NCBI GenBank assembly: GCA_002862325.1
Contig: PKCT01000166.1
Location: forward strand, 1-21,257
Source of the DNA: Phycisphaerae bacterium
GTDB lineage: Bacteria; Planctomycetota; Phycisphaerae; Phycisphaerales; SM1A02
DNA: 21,257 nucleotides
Reading direction: 5' to 3'
The translations under genes were made by a program, and so were the position numbers. The notes under the pieces are model-generated. The model saw only the letters and a list, made by a program, of their open reading frames with translations, had not been told where the DNA came from and did no database searches. Of this stretch, positions 1 through 7,109 are shown piece after piece. Numbering within the stretch: the first letter of the stretch is position 1; every line of letters starts with the position of its first letter.

Positions 1-255
1 ATCTTCAAAAGCATATCATTTTAGTCAATTTGGAGCTCTGGGAGTATTAAGATCGAATTAAACATGTCAATAAAACCCCTTGCATGCAAAATATGAGCTT
101 CGTAGCTGCCAGGAGCGTCGAGTAATGACGATTGTACTTTAAAACAACTCCAAAATTCACATATTATCATATAGAATCAAATAAACAGCTTCAAAAAACA
201 TACTAGATCCAAAGTCGAACCCGAAAGCGAAACTGGAAGGCAACAGTAAGGATCG
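1..255. other. AT-rich gene-free stretch at window edge
   Basis: A hand count gives 86 G/C in bases 1-240 (about 36%), against 37 of 60 in bases 241-300 and similarly high values afterwards. No convincing coding region is seen on either strand; the frame of the following gene meets a TAA at 247-249. A 10-bp palindrome TTGCATGCAA lies at 80-89. The composition change coincides with the N-terminal truncation of the CHAD gene. This could be a promoter region, a remnant of foreign DNA, or an assembly junction; the sequence alone does not decide. Confidence 0.6.
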
Positions 256-1020
256 GTGCTCGACCTGGTCCGCGACGGGATCGATCCCGACTTCGCACTC
301 CGGATGTACCACGACTGTCGCGACATGGGCCGCCATCTGGGTCCACTGAGGGATCGTGACGTCGTTCGGTCCCTCCTGGGGCGTCTGGAGGAGGAGGCTG
401 GGAGCGCTCGTCGTCGGCGCGAGTTTCGGCTCGCGACCACGGTGCTCGCAGCGAGCGAGCCGACCCTGGTGGTGCGGGATCATCGTGCCGAGGAGGAGAC
501 CGTCGCGATGGTGGAGGCCGAGGCCCGACGAGTCCTCCAGGGACTGAACGAGGTGGATTTCAGCAACGTCGATCGCAAACTTGTGCTCGACCGCATCGAA
601 CGGCAATGGCGACGCGTGCACACGCGGTTCCAGAGCGAATTCCGTGGGGACGACATCGAGTGGTTGCACGACACCCGGAAGCGGATCATCCGTGTGCAGG
701 CGTCGCTTCAGCCCCTGGTCAAGGTGCGGCCGACGTCCATTCGGCGAACGATCAACGCGGTGAAGCGCGTCGCCGACGATCTGGGCGATGACCACGATCT
801 CTCGGTACTGGCGGATCTGGTCGACCTGCATCGATCGCGCATGACCGATGCGGGTGGCATCGAAGTCATCGAACGGGAACTCGCCCGTCGCGGTCGAAAG
901 CTCCGGGAGCTCGCTCGTCGTCGCGGTCGCGTCACCTTCAAGAAGACGCCGGTCGAGGTGAGGGCCCGGCTCTCGCGATGGTGGAAGCAAGCCGCGAAAC
1001 GGGATCCGGGCGAGGGGTGA
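256..1020 (+). CDS. CHAD domain protein, N-terminally incomplete
   Basis: CHAD (conserved histidine alpha-helical) domains are helical bundles lined with basic residues that bind inorganic polyphosphate. The family normally has two similar halves, each opening with a His/Arg-rich helix. The second half is clear: WLHDTRKR around residues 137-143 (His138) followed by LGDDHDL at 176-182. Of the first half only the later helix ending LGPLRDRDV (28-36) is present; the expected opening VHDLRV-like helix is missing. The GTG start at 256 follows an in-frame TAA at 247-249 with AAGGA three bases upstream, a poor ribosome-site spacing. The gene begins just where base composition changes, so it may be a 5'-truncated gene or a chimeric join. 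It converges on the VOC gene, and the two stop codons lie in a short palindrome. The CHAD assignment is fairly sure; completeness is doubtful. Confidence 0.75.
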   Translation: MLDLVRDGIDPDFALRMYHDCRDMGRHLGPLRDRDVVRSLLGRLEEEAGSARRRREFRLATTVLAASEPTLVVRDHRAEEETVAMVEAEARRVLQGLNEVDFSNVDRKLVLDRIERQWRRVHTRFQSEFRGDDIEWLHDTRKRIIRVQASLQPLVKVRPTSIRRTINAVKRVADDLGDDHDLSVLADLVDLHRSRMTDAGGIEVIERELARRGRKLRELARRRGRVTFKKTPVEVRARLSRWWKQAAKRDPGEG

Positions 1021-1026
1021 GGGGCC

Positions 1027-1452
1027 TCAGGTCGCGAAGAGCTGGTCGGCATCGCGAAACGACTTGAATTCGAGTGCGTTGCCACTCGGGTCGAGCAGGA
1101 ACATCGTCGCCTGCTCGCCGGGGAGGCCCTCGAAGCGCAGATACGGTTCGATGATGAATCGGACGCCCGCGGCATGGAGCCGATCGGCGAGTCGATGCCA
1201 GCGATCCCATGCCATCACCACGCCGAAGTGCGGGACCGGAACGTCATGGCCATCCACGGGATTGGAGTCCTCCGAAGATCCGCCGGGGTCGTCGGTGAGG
1301 TGCGCGACGATCTGATGTCCGAAGAAATCGAAGTCGATCCAACGGTCGCTGGACCGGCCTTCCGCACACTCGAGCAGTTCTCCGTAGAACCGGCGAGCGG
1401 CGGCGAGGTCGTCGACGGGGAAGGCGAGATGGAACGGAGGGATCGGGTTCAC
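1027..1452 (-). CDS. VOC/glyoxalase-superfamily protein
   Basis: A 141-residue protein of the vicinal oxygen chelate fold (glyoxalase, bleomycin-resistance and extradiol-dioxygenase relatives). It shows the two beta-alpha-beta-beta-beta halves: FHLAFPVDDLAAARRFY at 7-23 and PHFGVVM near 74-80, closing with LLDPSGNALEFK at 119-130. Likely metal ligands by family analogy are His8, His51 or His46, His75 and Glu128. The GTG start is chosen because it overlaps the metG stop in a GTGA arrangement (1449-1452), a standard sign of translational coupling; a longer reading would run inside metG. The substrate cannot be told. Linkage to metG probably reflects co-transcription rather than a shared pathway. 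Confidence 0.85.
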   Translation of the reverse strand: MNPIPPFHLAFPVDDLAAARRFYGELLECAEGRSSDRWIDFDFFGHQIVAHLTDDPGGSSEDSNPVDGHDVPVPHFGVVMAWDRWHRLADRLHAAGVRFIIEPYLRFEGLPGEQATMFLLDPSGNALEFKSFRDADQLFAT

Positions 1453-3053
1453 GACGTGGTCTCGATGGTCGGTGCGTCGATGCGGGGGAACAACGCCACC
1501 TTGCGGACGGTTCTGCCCGCGAGGATTTCGCTCCATCCGGTCGATTCGTCGAACGAAATCTCCGACGCTCCGGCGTCGAGAGCGAGCGCCTCGTGCAAAG
1601 CCGCCATCTTGTTGGGCAGCACGGGGGCCAGAAGGACCGAACCGACTCGCAGCGCTTCCGCGCATCGGGCGAGTATCGACGCGAGCTCCGCGCGCCTCGA
1701 ATCGTCCTTGGCGACCTTGAAGGGTTCCGTCGCGTTGATGAAGGCGTCGATCGTGCGGAAGATGCCGATCGCGGACTCGCACGCTGCGTCCAGCGCGAAT
1801 TCATCCATCGCCAGCCGCCATCGAGCGACCGACGCTCCGATCTCGGCCTCGAAGTCCCAACCATCGAACGTGATGCCCTCGTCCGACGGGACCACCCCGT
1901 CGAAGTACTTGCTGATCATCGCGGTGGTCCGACTCGCGCAGTTGCCGACGGTATTGACCAGATCGGTGGTGTAGGTCTCGTGGAATCCGGCCGCCTGAAA
2001 GTCTGCGTCGGTCGCTCCGAGGGGACCCTGGACGACCATGTACCATCGCCATGCGTCAAGACCGTAGGTCTCCATGTAGCCCTCGATGGTCGGAAGATCG
2101 ATGAAGTTCCCGAGGGACTTCGACATCTTCTGGCCTTCGCTGATCCAGAAGGAGTGGGCGTAGACGCAGCGGGGCATCGGGAGTTCGAGGGCCATCAGGA
2201 TCGCCGGCCAGATGACCGCGTGGAACCAGAGGATCTCCTTCCCGATGACATGGAAGTCGGCGGGCCAGTACGTTCGGAGATGCTCCGTCTCCGGGGCGTC
2301 GTCGCCGAATCCGAGCGCCGTCGCGTAGTTCATCAAAGCGTCGATCCAGACGTAGATCACGTGTGATTCGTCGTCTGGAAAGGGGATGCCCCAGGAGAAG
2401 TTCGTCCGGGTGATCGGAACGTCCTGGAGCCCTTCTCGAAGGCGTCCAAGCACTTCGTTGCGTCGGGCGAGGGGTCGAACGAAGTCCGGTTCCGAATCGA
2501 ACATCGTCTCCAGTCGATCCTGGAAGGCGCTGAGTCGGAAGTAGTAGTTCTTCTCGGTCGCCTTCACCAGAGGGCGTCCCGAGATTGGACTCTTGTAGTC
2601 GGTTTCGCGAGCCCGATTCTCTGTGACGTACTCCTCCTGGCCCTCGTCGTACCAGCCCTCGAACTCGCCGAGGTAGACGGCATCCGTGTCGCGAAGGCGA
2701 CGCACGAGATTCTGCACTTGGCGGACATGGCGATCCTGGGTCGTCCGGATGAAGTCGTCGTTGGTCAATCCGAAGATCTGGAGCACTCGCTCGAACTCCG
2801 CGGCGTTCTCGTCCGCGAGCGCCTGGGGCTCGATTCCCCGTTCCCGGGCTGACTTCTCGACCTTGACGCCATGCTCATCGGTTCCCGTAAGGAAGAACAC
2901 GTCCTTTCCGACCGCACGCATCGCCCTGGCCCATACGTCGCACAGGGTGGTGGTATAGGCATGTCCGATGTGCGGGCGATCGTTCACGTAGTAGATCGGC
3001 GTCGTGATGTAGGCGCGATCGTCGGAACCGGTCTGCTTGGAATCTGGACTCAT
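1449..3053 (-). CDS. metG: Methionyl-tRNA synthetase
   Basis: Charges tRNA-Met with methionine in the cytosol; essential for initiation and elongation. The class I signatures are clear: HIGH at residues 28-31 (YYVNDRPHIGHAYTTT) and KMSKS at 309-313 (ISEGQKMSKSLGNF). The connective insert (about 130-175) has no CxxC pairs, so this is the form without the zinc knuckle. At 534 residues the protein ends after the anticodon-binding helical domain and lacks the C-terminal EMAP/Trbp111-like tRNA-binding domain found in longer MetGs. The ATG at 3053 is preferred over a start 22 codons upstream because homology-like sequence begins only around AYITTPIYY. TACACT lies 9 nt before this ATG, suggesting a very short leader. 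It is divergent from the gene at 3120 and coupled to the VOC gene downstream. Confidence 0.97.
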   Translation of the reverse strand: MSPDSKQTGSDDRAYITTPIYYVNDRPHIGHAYTTTLCDVWARAMRAVGKDVFFLTGTDEHGVKVEKSARERGIEPQALADENAAEFERVLQIFGLTNDDFIRTTQDRHVRQVQNLVRRLRDTDAVYLGEFEGWYDEGQEEYVTENRARETDYKSPISGRPLVKATEKNYYFRLSAFQDRLETMFDSEPDFVRPLARRNEVLGRLREGLQDVPITRTNFSWGIPFPDDESHVIYVWIDALMNYATALGFGDDAPETEHLRTYWPADFHVIGKEILWFHAVIWPAILMALELPMPRCVYAHSFWISEGQKMSKSLGNFIDLPTIEGYMETYGLDAWRWYMVVQGPLGATDADFQAAGFHETYTTDLVNTVGNCASRTTAMISKYFDGVVPSDEGITFDGWDFEAEIGASVARWRLAMDEFALDAACESAIGIFRTIDAFINATEPFKVAKDDSRRAELASILARCAEALRVGSVLLAPVLPNKMAALHEALALDAGASEISFDESTGWSEILAGRTVRKVALFPRIDAPTIETTS

Positions 3054-3062
3054 GATGCACAG

Positions 3063-3068
3063 AGTGTA
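3063..3068 (-). promoter_or_regulatory. Putative -10 element of metG
   Basis: On the minus strand TACACT sits 9 nt upstream of the metG ATG. It matches TATAAT at 4 of 6 positions. If used, the transcript would start only a few bases before the start codon. No clear -35 is visible. Confidence 0.3.
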
Positions 3069-3107
3069 ATCGCGGGAGGCCGGCGGCCTGTCCCGGCGGG
3101 GTTGGCA

Positions 3108-3113
3108 TAGGAT
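3108..3113 (+). promoter_or_regulatory. Putative -10 element, leaderless type
   Basis: TAGGAT ends exactly 6 nt before the ATG at 3120, the spacing expected when transcription starts on the A of the start codon. The embedded AGGA (3109-3112, 7 nt before ATG) could instead be a ribosome-binding site, so the two readings compete. Confidence 0.3.
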
Positions 3114-3119
3114 GAACAC

Positions 3120-3818
3120 ATGGTCGACGAACCCCAGACGACTCGCCGGGCCGCCGGTCTCTCGATCCTGGCGATGTTGGGCACCCTGGCCATCATCGTG
3201 GGGTCGGTCTCGCTCGGCATCTACGGGCCGCGGATGGGTCAGCGAGGCACGCGCATCGCGGGGGAATCGTTGTCCGTTCTACGCAACGAGGTCGCCCAGC
3301 TCTACGAAGTCGCCGTCACGGCGACCCGACGCGATGCCGACGATGATCCGGAAGCCGCTGCGCGAATCGCGATCTCTGAGGTCTTCGGTTCCGATGTTCC
3401 GGTTCCTGATCTCACGGAGGAAGGTTGCCGGCTCGAGGGGGCGATGGCCCTCGTCGTCGCGGGTCATCCTTCCGTCTGGCTGAGATATCGCCAGGCTTCG
3501 AGCCGACGCCCCGTCATGATCCTCCTGGTGTCCGAACCCCACGATCTTCTTCATTTCGATGTTCTCGGCCGGCATCTCCCGCTCATTCCCGGAGTTCGGG
3601 TCGAAGACGAGCTCGAGTGGCCTTTCATGCCCCTCGCACCCCGCGTCGGACTGGTGATCCGGGCTATGGACGGCTACGCCGTGGTGATCGTGGCCCATCC
3701 GCTTGAACGAGCGGTCGAGATCGAGGAGGCCATCCTTCCCGTCGAATCGAAGATCACGTCGGAAATCGAGGTGGTCGCCGGTATTCTGGAGGCGGTCGGG
3801 ATGCAAAGGCCGATGTAG
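3120..3818 (+). CDS. Membrane protein with anti-sigma-like C-terminal domain
   Basis: A 232-residue protein with one predicted membrane helix (about 12-34, AGLSILAMLGTLAIIVGSV) followed by a soluble domain. The pattern PDLTEEGCRLEGAMAL at 96-111, then a strand-rich stretch (WLRYRQ, PVMILLV) and GYAVVIVAHPLERAVEIEEAI near the end, resembles the C-terminal part of membrane-bound anti-sigma factors of the RsiW/zf-HC2 type. Unlike those, there is no N-terminal His-Cys-Cys zinc finger to grip a sigma factor, and the membrane helix comes first. It may therefore be an envelope sensor domain reused without the sigma-binding part. The start is ATG at 3120. It is divergent from metG and 85 nt upstream of the secreted TPR gene. 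The domain resemblance was judged by eye, so the function is uncertain; the gene itself is well supported. Confidence 0.75.
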   Translation: MVDEPQTTRRAAGLSILAMLGTLAIIVGSVSLGIYGPRMGQRGTRIAGESLSVLRNEVAQLYEVAVTATRRDADDDPEAAARIAISEVFGSDVPVPDLTEEGCRLEGAMALVVAGHPSVWLRYRQASSRRPVMILLVSEPHDLLHFDVLGRHLPLIPGVRVEDELEWPFMPLAPRVGLVIRAMDGYAVVIVAHPLERAVEIEEAILPVESKITSEIEVVAGILEAVGMQRPM

Positions 3819-3903
3819 ATCCCGGATGCGGCGGGTTGGTGGGTTCGTGCGAACTCCTCCGGATCGCTGCTGTATCTGTTCCGGGATCGACGTACTCCCC
3901 TTA

Positions 3904-5751
3904 ATGGACTCCGCCATGGTCATGTCTCTCCCTCGAAGTCTCTCATCCCTGCTGGTGGTCGTCATCGCCATTGTGGTGACGACGACGCCGGCGACCGCAC
4001 AACGACGAATCGAAGGGCAACGGGTCGGATCCGGTCCGCTCAATCAGAATCCCGCCGGCCGAGCGCTCGGATCCGGAACCGTCAACCGCCCGGATGGCAT
4101 CCTTGACAGCGGCAGCGGGGCCATGACCTACGGCAATGCGCTCGATGCCAATCTTCGAGTGGGTAGCGGCGGCTTCAATTCGCGATCGGCACGCAGTGAA
4201 GCTTATACCTACCGCAATCTCCAGGCCCGCAACCTCGTGGTGACCAACGGCGTGACCGGTGGTCGTGGCTTTCGCGGCGATGTGGGATATCTCGCGCCGG
4301 GAGATTTCGTCGGCCAGACGAGCGGTGATTCCACCTATGGATTCAGACGGGACAGTGCGCTCAGTGGGCTCGAGTTCCTATCCAGCAGCCGTCAGATCGA
4401 CACCTTCAACATCGCCCAGGGCATGGGCGTCTTCCAGTATCGACGCGACTACACCGCGCTTCCCAAGGCGAACACGGTCGGCACCGTGACCCGGATCGAT
4501 GATGCGGAGATTCGTCTGGATCGTGCCAACGCCGCGATCCGATCGGGGAATCTACTGGACACCGCGGTGGCCCCTTCGAACATCGGTCTCGTGCAGGCGG
4601 CCGATGGAGAGGTCGAGCAGGCCATGAGCTCGACGGTCCGTGGAATACAGTTTCCGAATCAGGCCCAATTCCAGCCGACGTCCATCTATGAACAGTCTCT
4701 GTACAACAAGGCCAACGTCCTTGACGAGGAGGCGATCGTCGACGGCTTTAGGCCCGAAAGGTTCATCTCGCCCCTCGATCGCGACGACGTATCCGACGAG
4801 TCCGAGACGGGGGAGCGTTTGCAGCTCGATGTCAATGATGCGAGTCGATACGACGCAATCATGAAGCGCGTGATGCAGAAGTACTCCGGTCGCGATGACG
4901 TCACGGTCGACAATTCGAGTCTCGAACGTCTCCGAGACGGGCTCGGTCGAATCGATGCGATGGTGATTCCCAACCGGATCGGCTCGTCGGGCACCGTACG
5001 AGACGTCGTGCCTGACGAGCGTCGTGAAGGGCTTCCGGGACAGCGGCGGGAGAACCCCGGTCTCGGGGTCGGTCCCCAGGATGTCGAGGAACGCGAGTTT
5101 CTAACACCGGCCACAGGTGTGGAGGATGCCGAGAATCCCGAGGAGAACGAGAAGGGCGACCGTCGGAGATCCATCGGCGACGAGGGTGAGGACGACTCCT
5201 TAGAAGTGAGGTCGATCGAGGAGCTCATCGACGCATTGGCTCATGGTGAAGAGGTGAATTCACTGGTCGATCCCAAGATGCGCATACGGGTGCAGCAGAT
5301 CGTGGATCAGGCCGAGACGGCGATGCGGGAGGGTGAATTCTTCCGCGCCGAGGATCGGTTCGAAGTGGCTCTTCAGCTGAATCCCGGGAATCCGATGCTC
5401 GAAGGTGGGCTGGCGAACGCGCAGATCGGTGCGGGCTTGTACAGATCCGCGGGTGTCACCCTGGCGAGATTGTTCCGCGACGATGAATTGATGATCGATG
5501 TGAAGTGGGAGGACGGACTCATCCCGAACGAAACGCGGCTGAAGGTCGCGGCCAACGAGATCCAGGACACCATCAAGAAGAATCCCAGGAACGCCGGAGC
5601 CCTTGGTCTCGTCCAGGCGTACATCGGTCGACAGCTCGGAGACGAAGCGATGATCTTCGATGGCCTGGAGAAGCTCGAGGAGTCCAAACTTCAGCGACTC
5701 GCCGAGCTCCTGCGAGCGATCTGGCTCACGCCGTCCGCCGCCGACCGGTAA
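3904..5751 (+). CDS. Secreted TPR-containing protein, planctomycete type
   Basis: About 615 residues with an N-terminal signal peptide (LLVVVIAIVVTTTPATA, then QRR), so it is exported. The first 130 residues are rich in Gly, Asn and Ser with recurring GSG-x-x-N motifs (GSGPLNQN, GSGTVNRP, RVGSGGFN) followed by GGRGFRGDVGY. The middle is low-complexity and acidic (about 390-440). The C-terminus (about 460-612) is helical with a tetratricopeptide-like unit, AETAMREGEFFRAEDRFEVA followed by LQLNPGNP. Such repeats mediate protein contacts. I recall similar N-terminal motifs in other planctomycete secreted proteins but cannot name a function. ATG codons at 3904, 3916 and 3922 are all possible; none has a good ribosome site. 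An open frame back to 3703 exists, but it overlaps the preceding gene and places arginine-rich sequence before the signal peptide, so it is not used. Confidence 0.8.
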   Translation: MDSAMVMSLPRSLSSLLVVVIAIVVTTTPATAQRRIEGQRVGSGPLNQNPAGRALGSGTVNRPDGILDSGSGAMTYGNALDANLRVGSGGFNSRSARSEAYTYRNLQARNLVVTNGVTGGRGFRGDVGYLAPGDFVGQTSGDSTYGFRRDSALSGLEFLSSSRQIDTFNIAQGMGVFQYRRDYTALPKANTVGTVTRIDDAEIRLDRANAAIRSGNLLDTAVAPSNIGLVQAADGEVEQAMSSTVRGIQFPNQAQFQPTSIYEQSLYNKANVLDEEAIVDGFRPERFISPLDRDDVSDESETGERLQLDVNDASRYDAIMKRVMQKYSGRDDVTVDNSSLERLRDGLGRIDAMVIPNRIGSSGTVRDVVPDERREGLPGQRRENPGLGVGPQDVEEREFLTPATGVEDAENPEENEKGDRRRSIGDEGEDDSLEVRSIEELIDALAHGEEVNSLVDPKMRIRVQQIVDQAETAMREGEFFRAEDRFEVALQLNPGNPMLEGGLANAQIGAGLYRSAGVTLARLFRDDELMIDVKWEDGLIPNETRLKVAANEIQDTIKKNPRNAGALGLVQAYIGRQLGDEAMIFDGLEKLEESKLQRLAELLRAIWLTPSAADR

Positions 5752-5771
5752 GTACACCCGTCTGGAAGCCG

Positions 5772-5828
5772 GATCCGGGATGACGGGGTGCGAGATCCGG
5801 GATTGCTCAATTTCGACGATCCGGGCAT
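5772..5828 (+). repeat. Three GATCCGGG(C)AT direct repeats
   Basis: GATCCGGGAT occurs at 5772-5781 and 5794-5803, and GATCCGGGCAT at 5818-5828, giving starts 22 and 24 bp apart. They lie between the TPR gene and the small gene at 5843. Roughly two-turn spacing would suit a DNA-binding protein, but GATC-rich words are frequent in this genome, so chance is possible. Confidence 0.4.
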
Positions 5829-5842
5829 CCGATGAACCCTCT

Positions 5843-6142
5843 ATGAGCTCCTTCGGTGTTCCACCAGAAATCTCCGCACTTCAAGCGACCCAGGCCCAAC
5901 GCGAGGCGGCGTCGGCGAAGGACCGTCAACGCGCCGTTCGAGAGCAACGCCGCGGCAGCGAGGAGTCGGAGCGGTTGTTTCGAGTGAACGAGACCGAGGA
6001 CGTCGCCGAAATCCATCGATTCGAAGAAGAACGTGACAAGCGAGATCGATCTCAACACCGGACCGGGACGCCACGCATCCGCGCCGTGGATGCGGATCGG
6101 GAATCCGGTGGCGGGAACGGCGGTCTCGACATCACCGCCTGA
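5843..6142 (+). CDS. Small charged helical protein, unknown function
   Basis: A 99-residue protein not matched to a named family. It begins MSSFGVPPEI, followed by an Ala/Gln-rich helix (11-30) and a long stretch of alternating acidic and basic residues (residues 27-70, e.g. DRQRAVREQRRGSEESE), which suggests a soluble helix or coiled coil. It ends with a Gly-rich linker and LDITA. There is no Cys, signal peptide or membrane segment. The ATG at 5843 is chosen because the frame upstream to 5660 overlaps the TPR gene and reads as Arg/Ser-rich noise. It ends 8 nt from the convergent metF stop, inside a shared hairpin. Codon use is like the neighbours, which supports a real gene. The charged body with a short hydrophobic tail recalls small planctomycete proteins I cannot name. 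Confidence 0.65.
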   Translation: MSSFGVPPEISALQATQAQREAASAKDRQRAVREQRRGSEESERLFRVNETEDVAEIHRFEEERDKRDRSQHRTGTPRIRAVDADRESGGGNGGLDITA

Positions 6143-6157
6143 GGCTTCGCTCAGGCG
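6136..6157. terminator. Hairpin between convergent small gene and metF
   Basis: CGCCTGAG (6136-6143) pairs perfectly with CTCAGGCG (6150-6157) across a 6-nt loop. The TGA of the plus-strand gene (6140-6142) lies in one arm and the metF stop (6151-6153) in the other. There is only a weak T-run after it (TT). It probably serves both genes as a bidirectional terminator or 3'-end stabiliser. Confidence 0.55.
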
Positions 6158-7044
6158 TTCCGGAGCTGGGCCGCGGATCGAACGCCGAGCGAGCGGTGAA
6201 TTCGCAACGTCGCGTCGGACTGATTGAGAGTGTAGAAGTGGATTCCGTCGACGTCGTGGTCGAGAAGATCACGGCACTGCTCGGTGGTCCAGTGGACGCC
6301 GATCTCTGCGATCGACTCGGTGTCCTCTGGATCCGCTCGATTCAATGCTCGAAGCAGAGCGGCTGGAAACACGGTGCCCGCCGCGAGGTCGGCCATGCGA
6401 TGGAGACCGGCCCGAGACGTCACGGGCATGATGCCGGCGAGAATGGGGACGTCGATTCTCTCCAGCCGACACCGATCCCGCCAGTCGTGGAATCTTCGGT
6501 TGTCGAAGAAGAGCTGGGTGCAGATCCAGTTCGCGCCAGCGTCCACCTTGGCCTTCAGATGCTCCATGCCCAACAGGGCATTCGGCGTGTCGGGATGGCC
6601 TTCGGGAAAGCCGGCGACGCCGATCGACCAGTCCAATCGATGGCGGTCGGAGAACGCTCGAAGATGGCGTACGAGATCAGCGGCGAATCGGAAGTCGCCG
6701 GCGTCTTTGCCATGCCCCTCCTGTGGATCGCCTCGCAGGGCGAGGATCGCCCGAACCCCCACCTCGCGATACCGATCGAGGATCGCGTCGATCTCGTCGT
6801 GGGTGTGCCCGGTGCACGTGAGATGGGGGACCGGCTGAAGCGTTGTCGTGTCGATGAGCCGTTCCACGAGTTCATGCGTGTGTTCCCGCGTCGAACCAGC
6901 AGCACCGTAGGTCACCGATACGAACGAGGGGCCCAGCTGCTCCAACTGTCCGATTCGACCCTCTAGAAGGCTCCAGCCCTTCTCCGTCTTCGGCGGGAAG
7001 AATTCGAACGAAATGGACGGGGAATGGTCGGCAACGGCGAACAT
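6151..7044 (-). CDS. metF: 5,10-methylenetetrahydrofolate reductase
   Basis: Reduces 5,10-methylene-tetrahydrofolate to 5-methyl-tetrahydrofolate, the methyl donor for methionine synthesis; a cytosolic FAD-dependent TIM barrel. At 297 residues it has normal bacterial MetF length. Family marks include ISFEFFPPKTEKG at 11-23 with the catalytic glutamate (Glu14, equivalent to E. coli Glu28 by motif). Others are SVTYGAAGSTRE near 43-54, HLTCTGHT, ILALRGDP, GVAGFPEGHP and ICTQLFFD. The ATG at 7044 starts right before the conserved N-terminus. TAGACT lies 6 nt upstream, so the mRNA is probably leaderless. It is divergent from rex with 65 bp between starts. Methionine metabolism also appears in the window as metG, but the two genes are not in one operon. 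Confidence 0.97.
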   Translation of the reverse strand: MFAVADHSPSISFEFFPPKTEKGWSLLEGRIGQLEQLGPSFVSVTYGAAGSTREHTHELVERLIDTTTLQPVPHLTCTGHTHDEIDAILDRYREVGVRAILALRGDPQEGHGKDAGDFRFAADLVRHLRAFSDRHRLDWSIGVAGFPEGHPDTPNALLGMEHLKAKVDAGANWICTQLFFDNRRFHDWRDRCRLERIDVPILAGIMPVTSRAGLHRMADLAAGTVFPAALLRALNRADPEDTESIAEIGVHWTTEQCRDLLDHDVDGIHFYTLNQSDATLRIHRSLGVRSAAQLRNA

Positions 7045-7050
7045 CGTCTT

Positions 7051-7056
7051 AGTCTA
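7051..7056 (-). promoter_or_regulatory. Putative leaderless -10 of metF
   Basis: Minus-strand TAGACT, then AAGACG, then the metF ATG. The 6-nt gap would put the transcription start on the ATG itself. The same hexamer at the same distance precedes rex. No convincing -35 is seen. Confidence 0.4.
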
Positions 7057-7097
7057 CCAATCAAATCCACGGCGCGGAGTCGTTGTATGTACTGCGT

Positions 7098-7103
7098 TAG
7101 ACT
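7098..7103 (+). promoter_or_regulatory. Putative leaderless -10 of rex
   Basis: TAGACT at 7098-7103 is followed by TCCACC and the rex ATG at 7110, mirroring metF exactly. There is no Shine-Dalgarno-like sequence before rex. No match to the usual TTGTGAA-type Rex operator was found between metF and rex, so autoregulation is not visible here. Confidence 0.4.
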
Positions 7104-7109
7104 TCCACC

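Noticed and set aside
157..990. 277-codon minus-strand frame reaching into the AT-rich edge
   Set aside because: It is the antisense of the CHAD gene. Its last residues come from the AT-rich part by chance and show no motif.
1027..1782. Longer version of the VOC protein
   Set aside because: The extra N-terminal part lies inside metG in another frame and reads as Arg-rich noise; the GTG overlapping the metG stop fits better.
3703..3903. Extended N-terminus of the TPR protein
   Set aside because: It overlaps the preceding gene, is Arg-rich and would put 67 residues before a proper signal peptide.
7045..7109. Rex operator between metF and rex
   Set aside because: I looked for a TTGTGAA/TTCACAA-like palindrome and found none; only a 6-bp AGTCTA/TAGACT inverted pair, which is explained by the two -10 hexamers.
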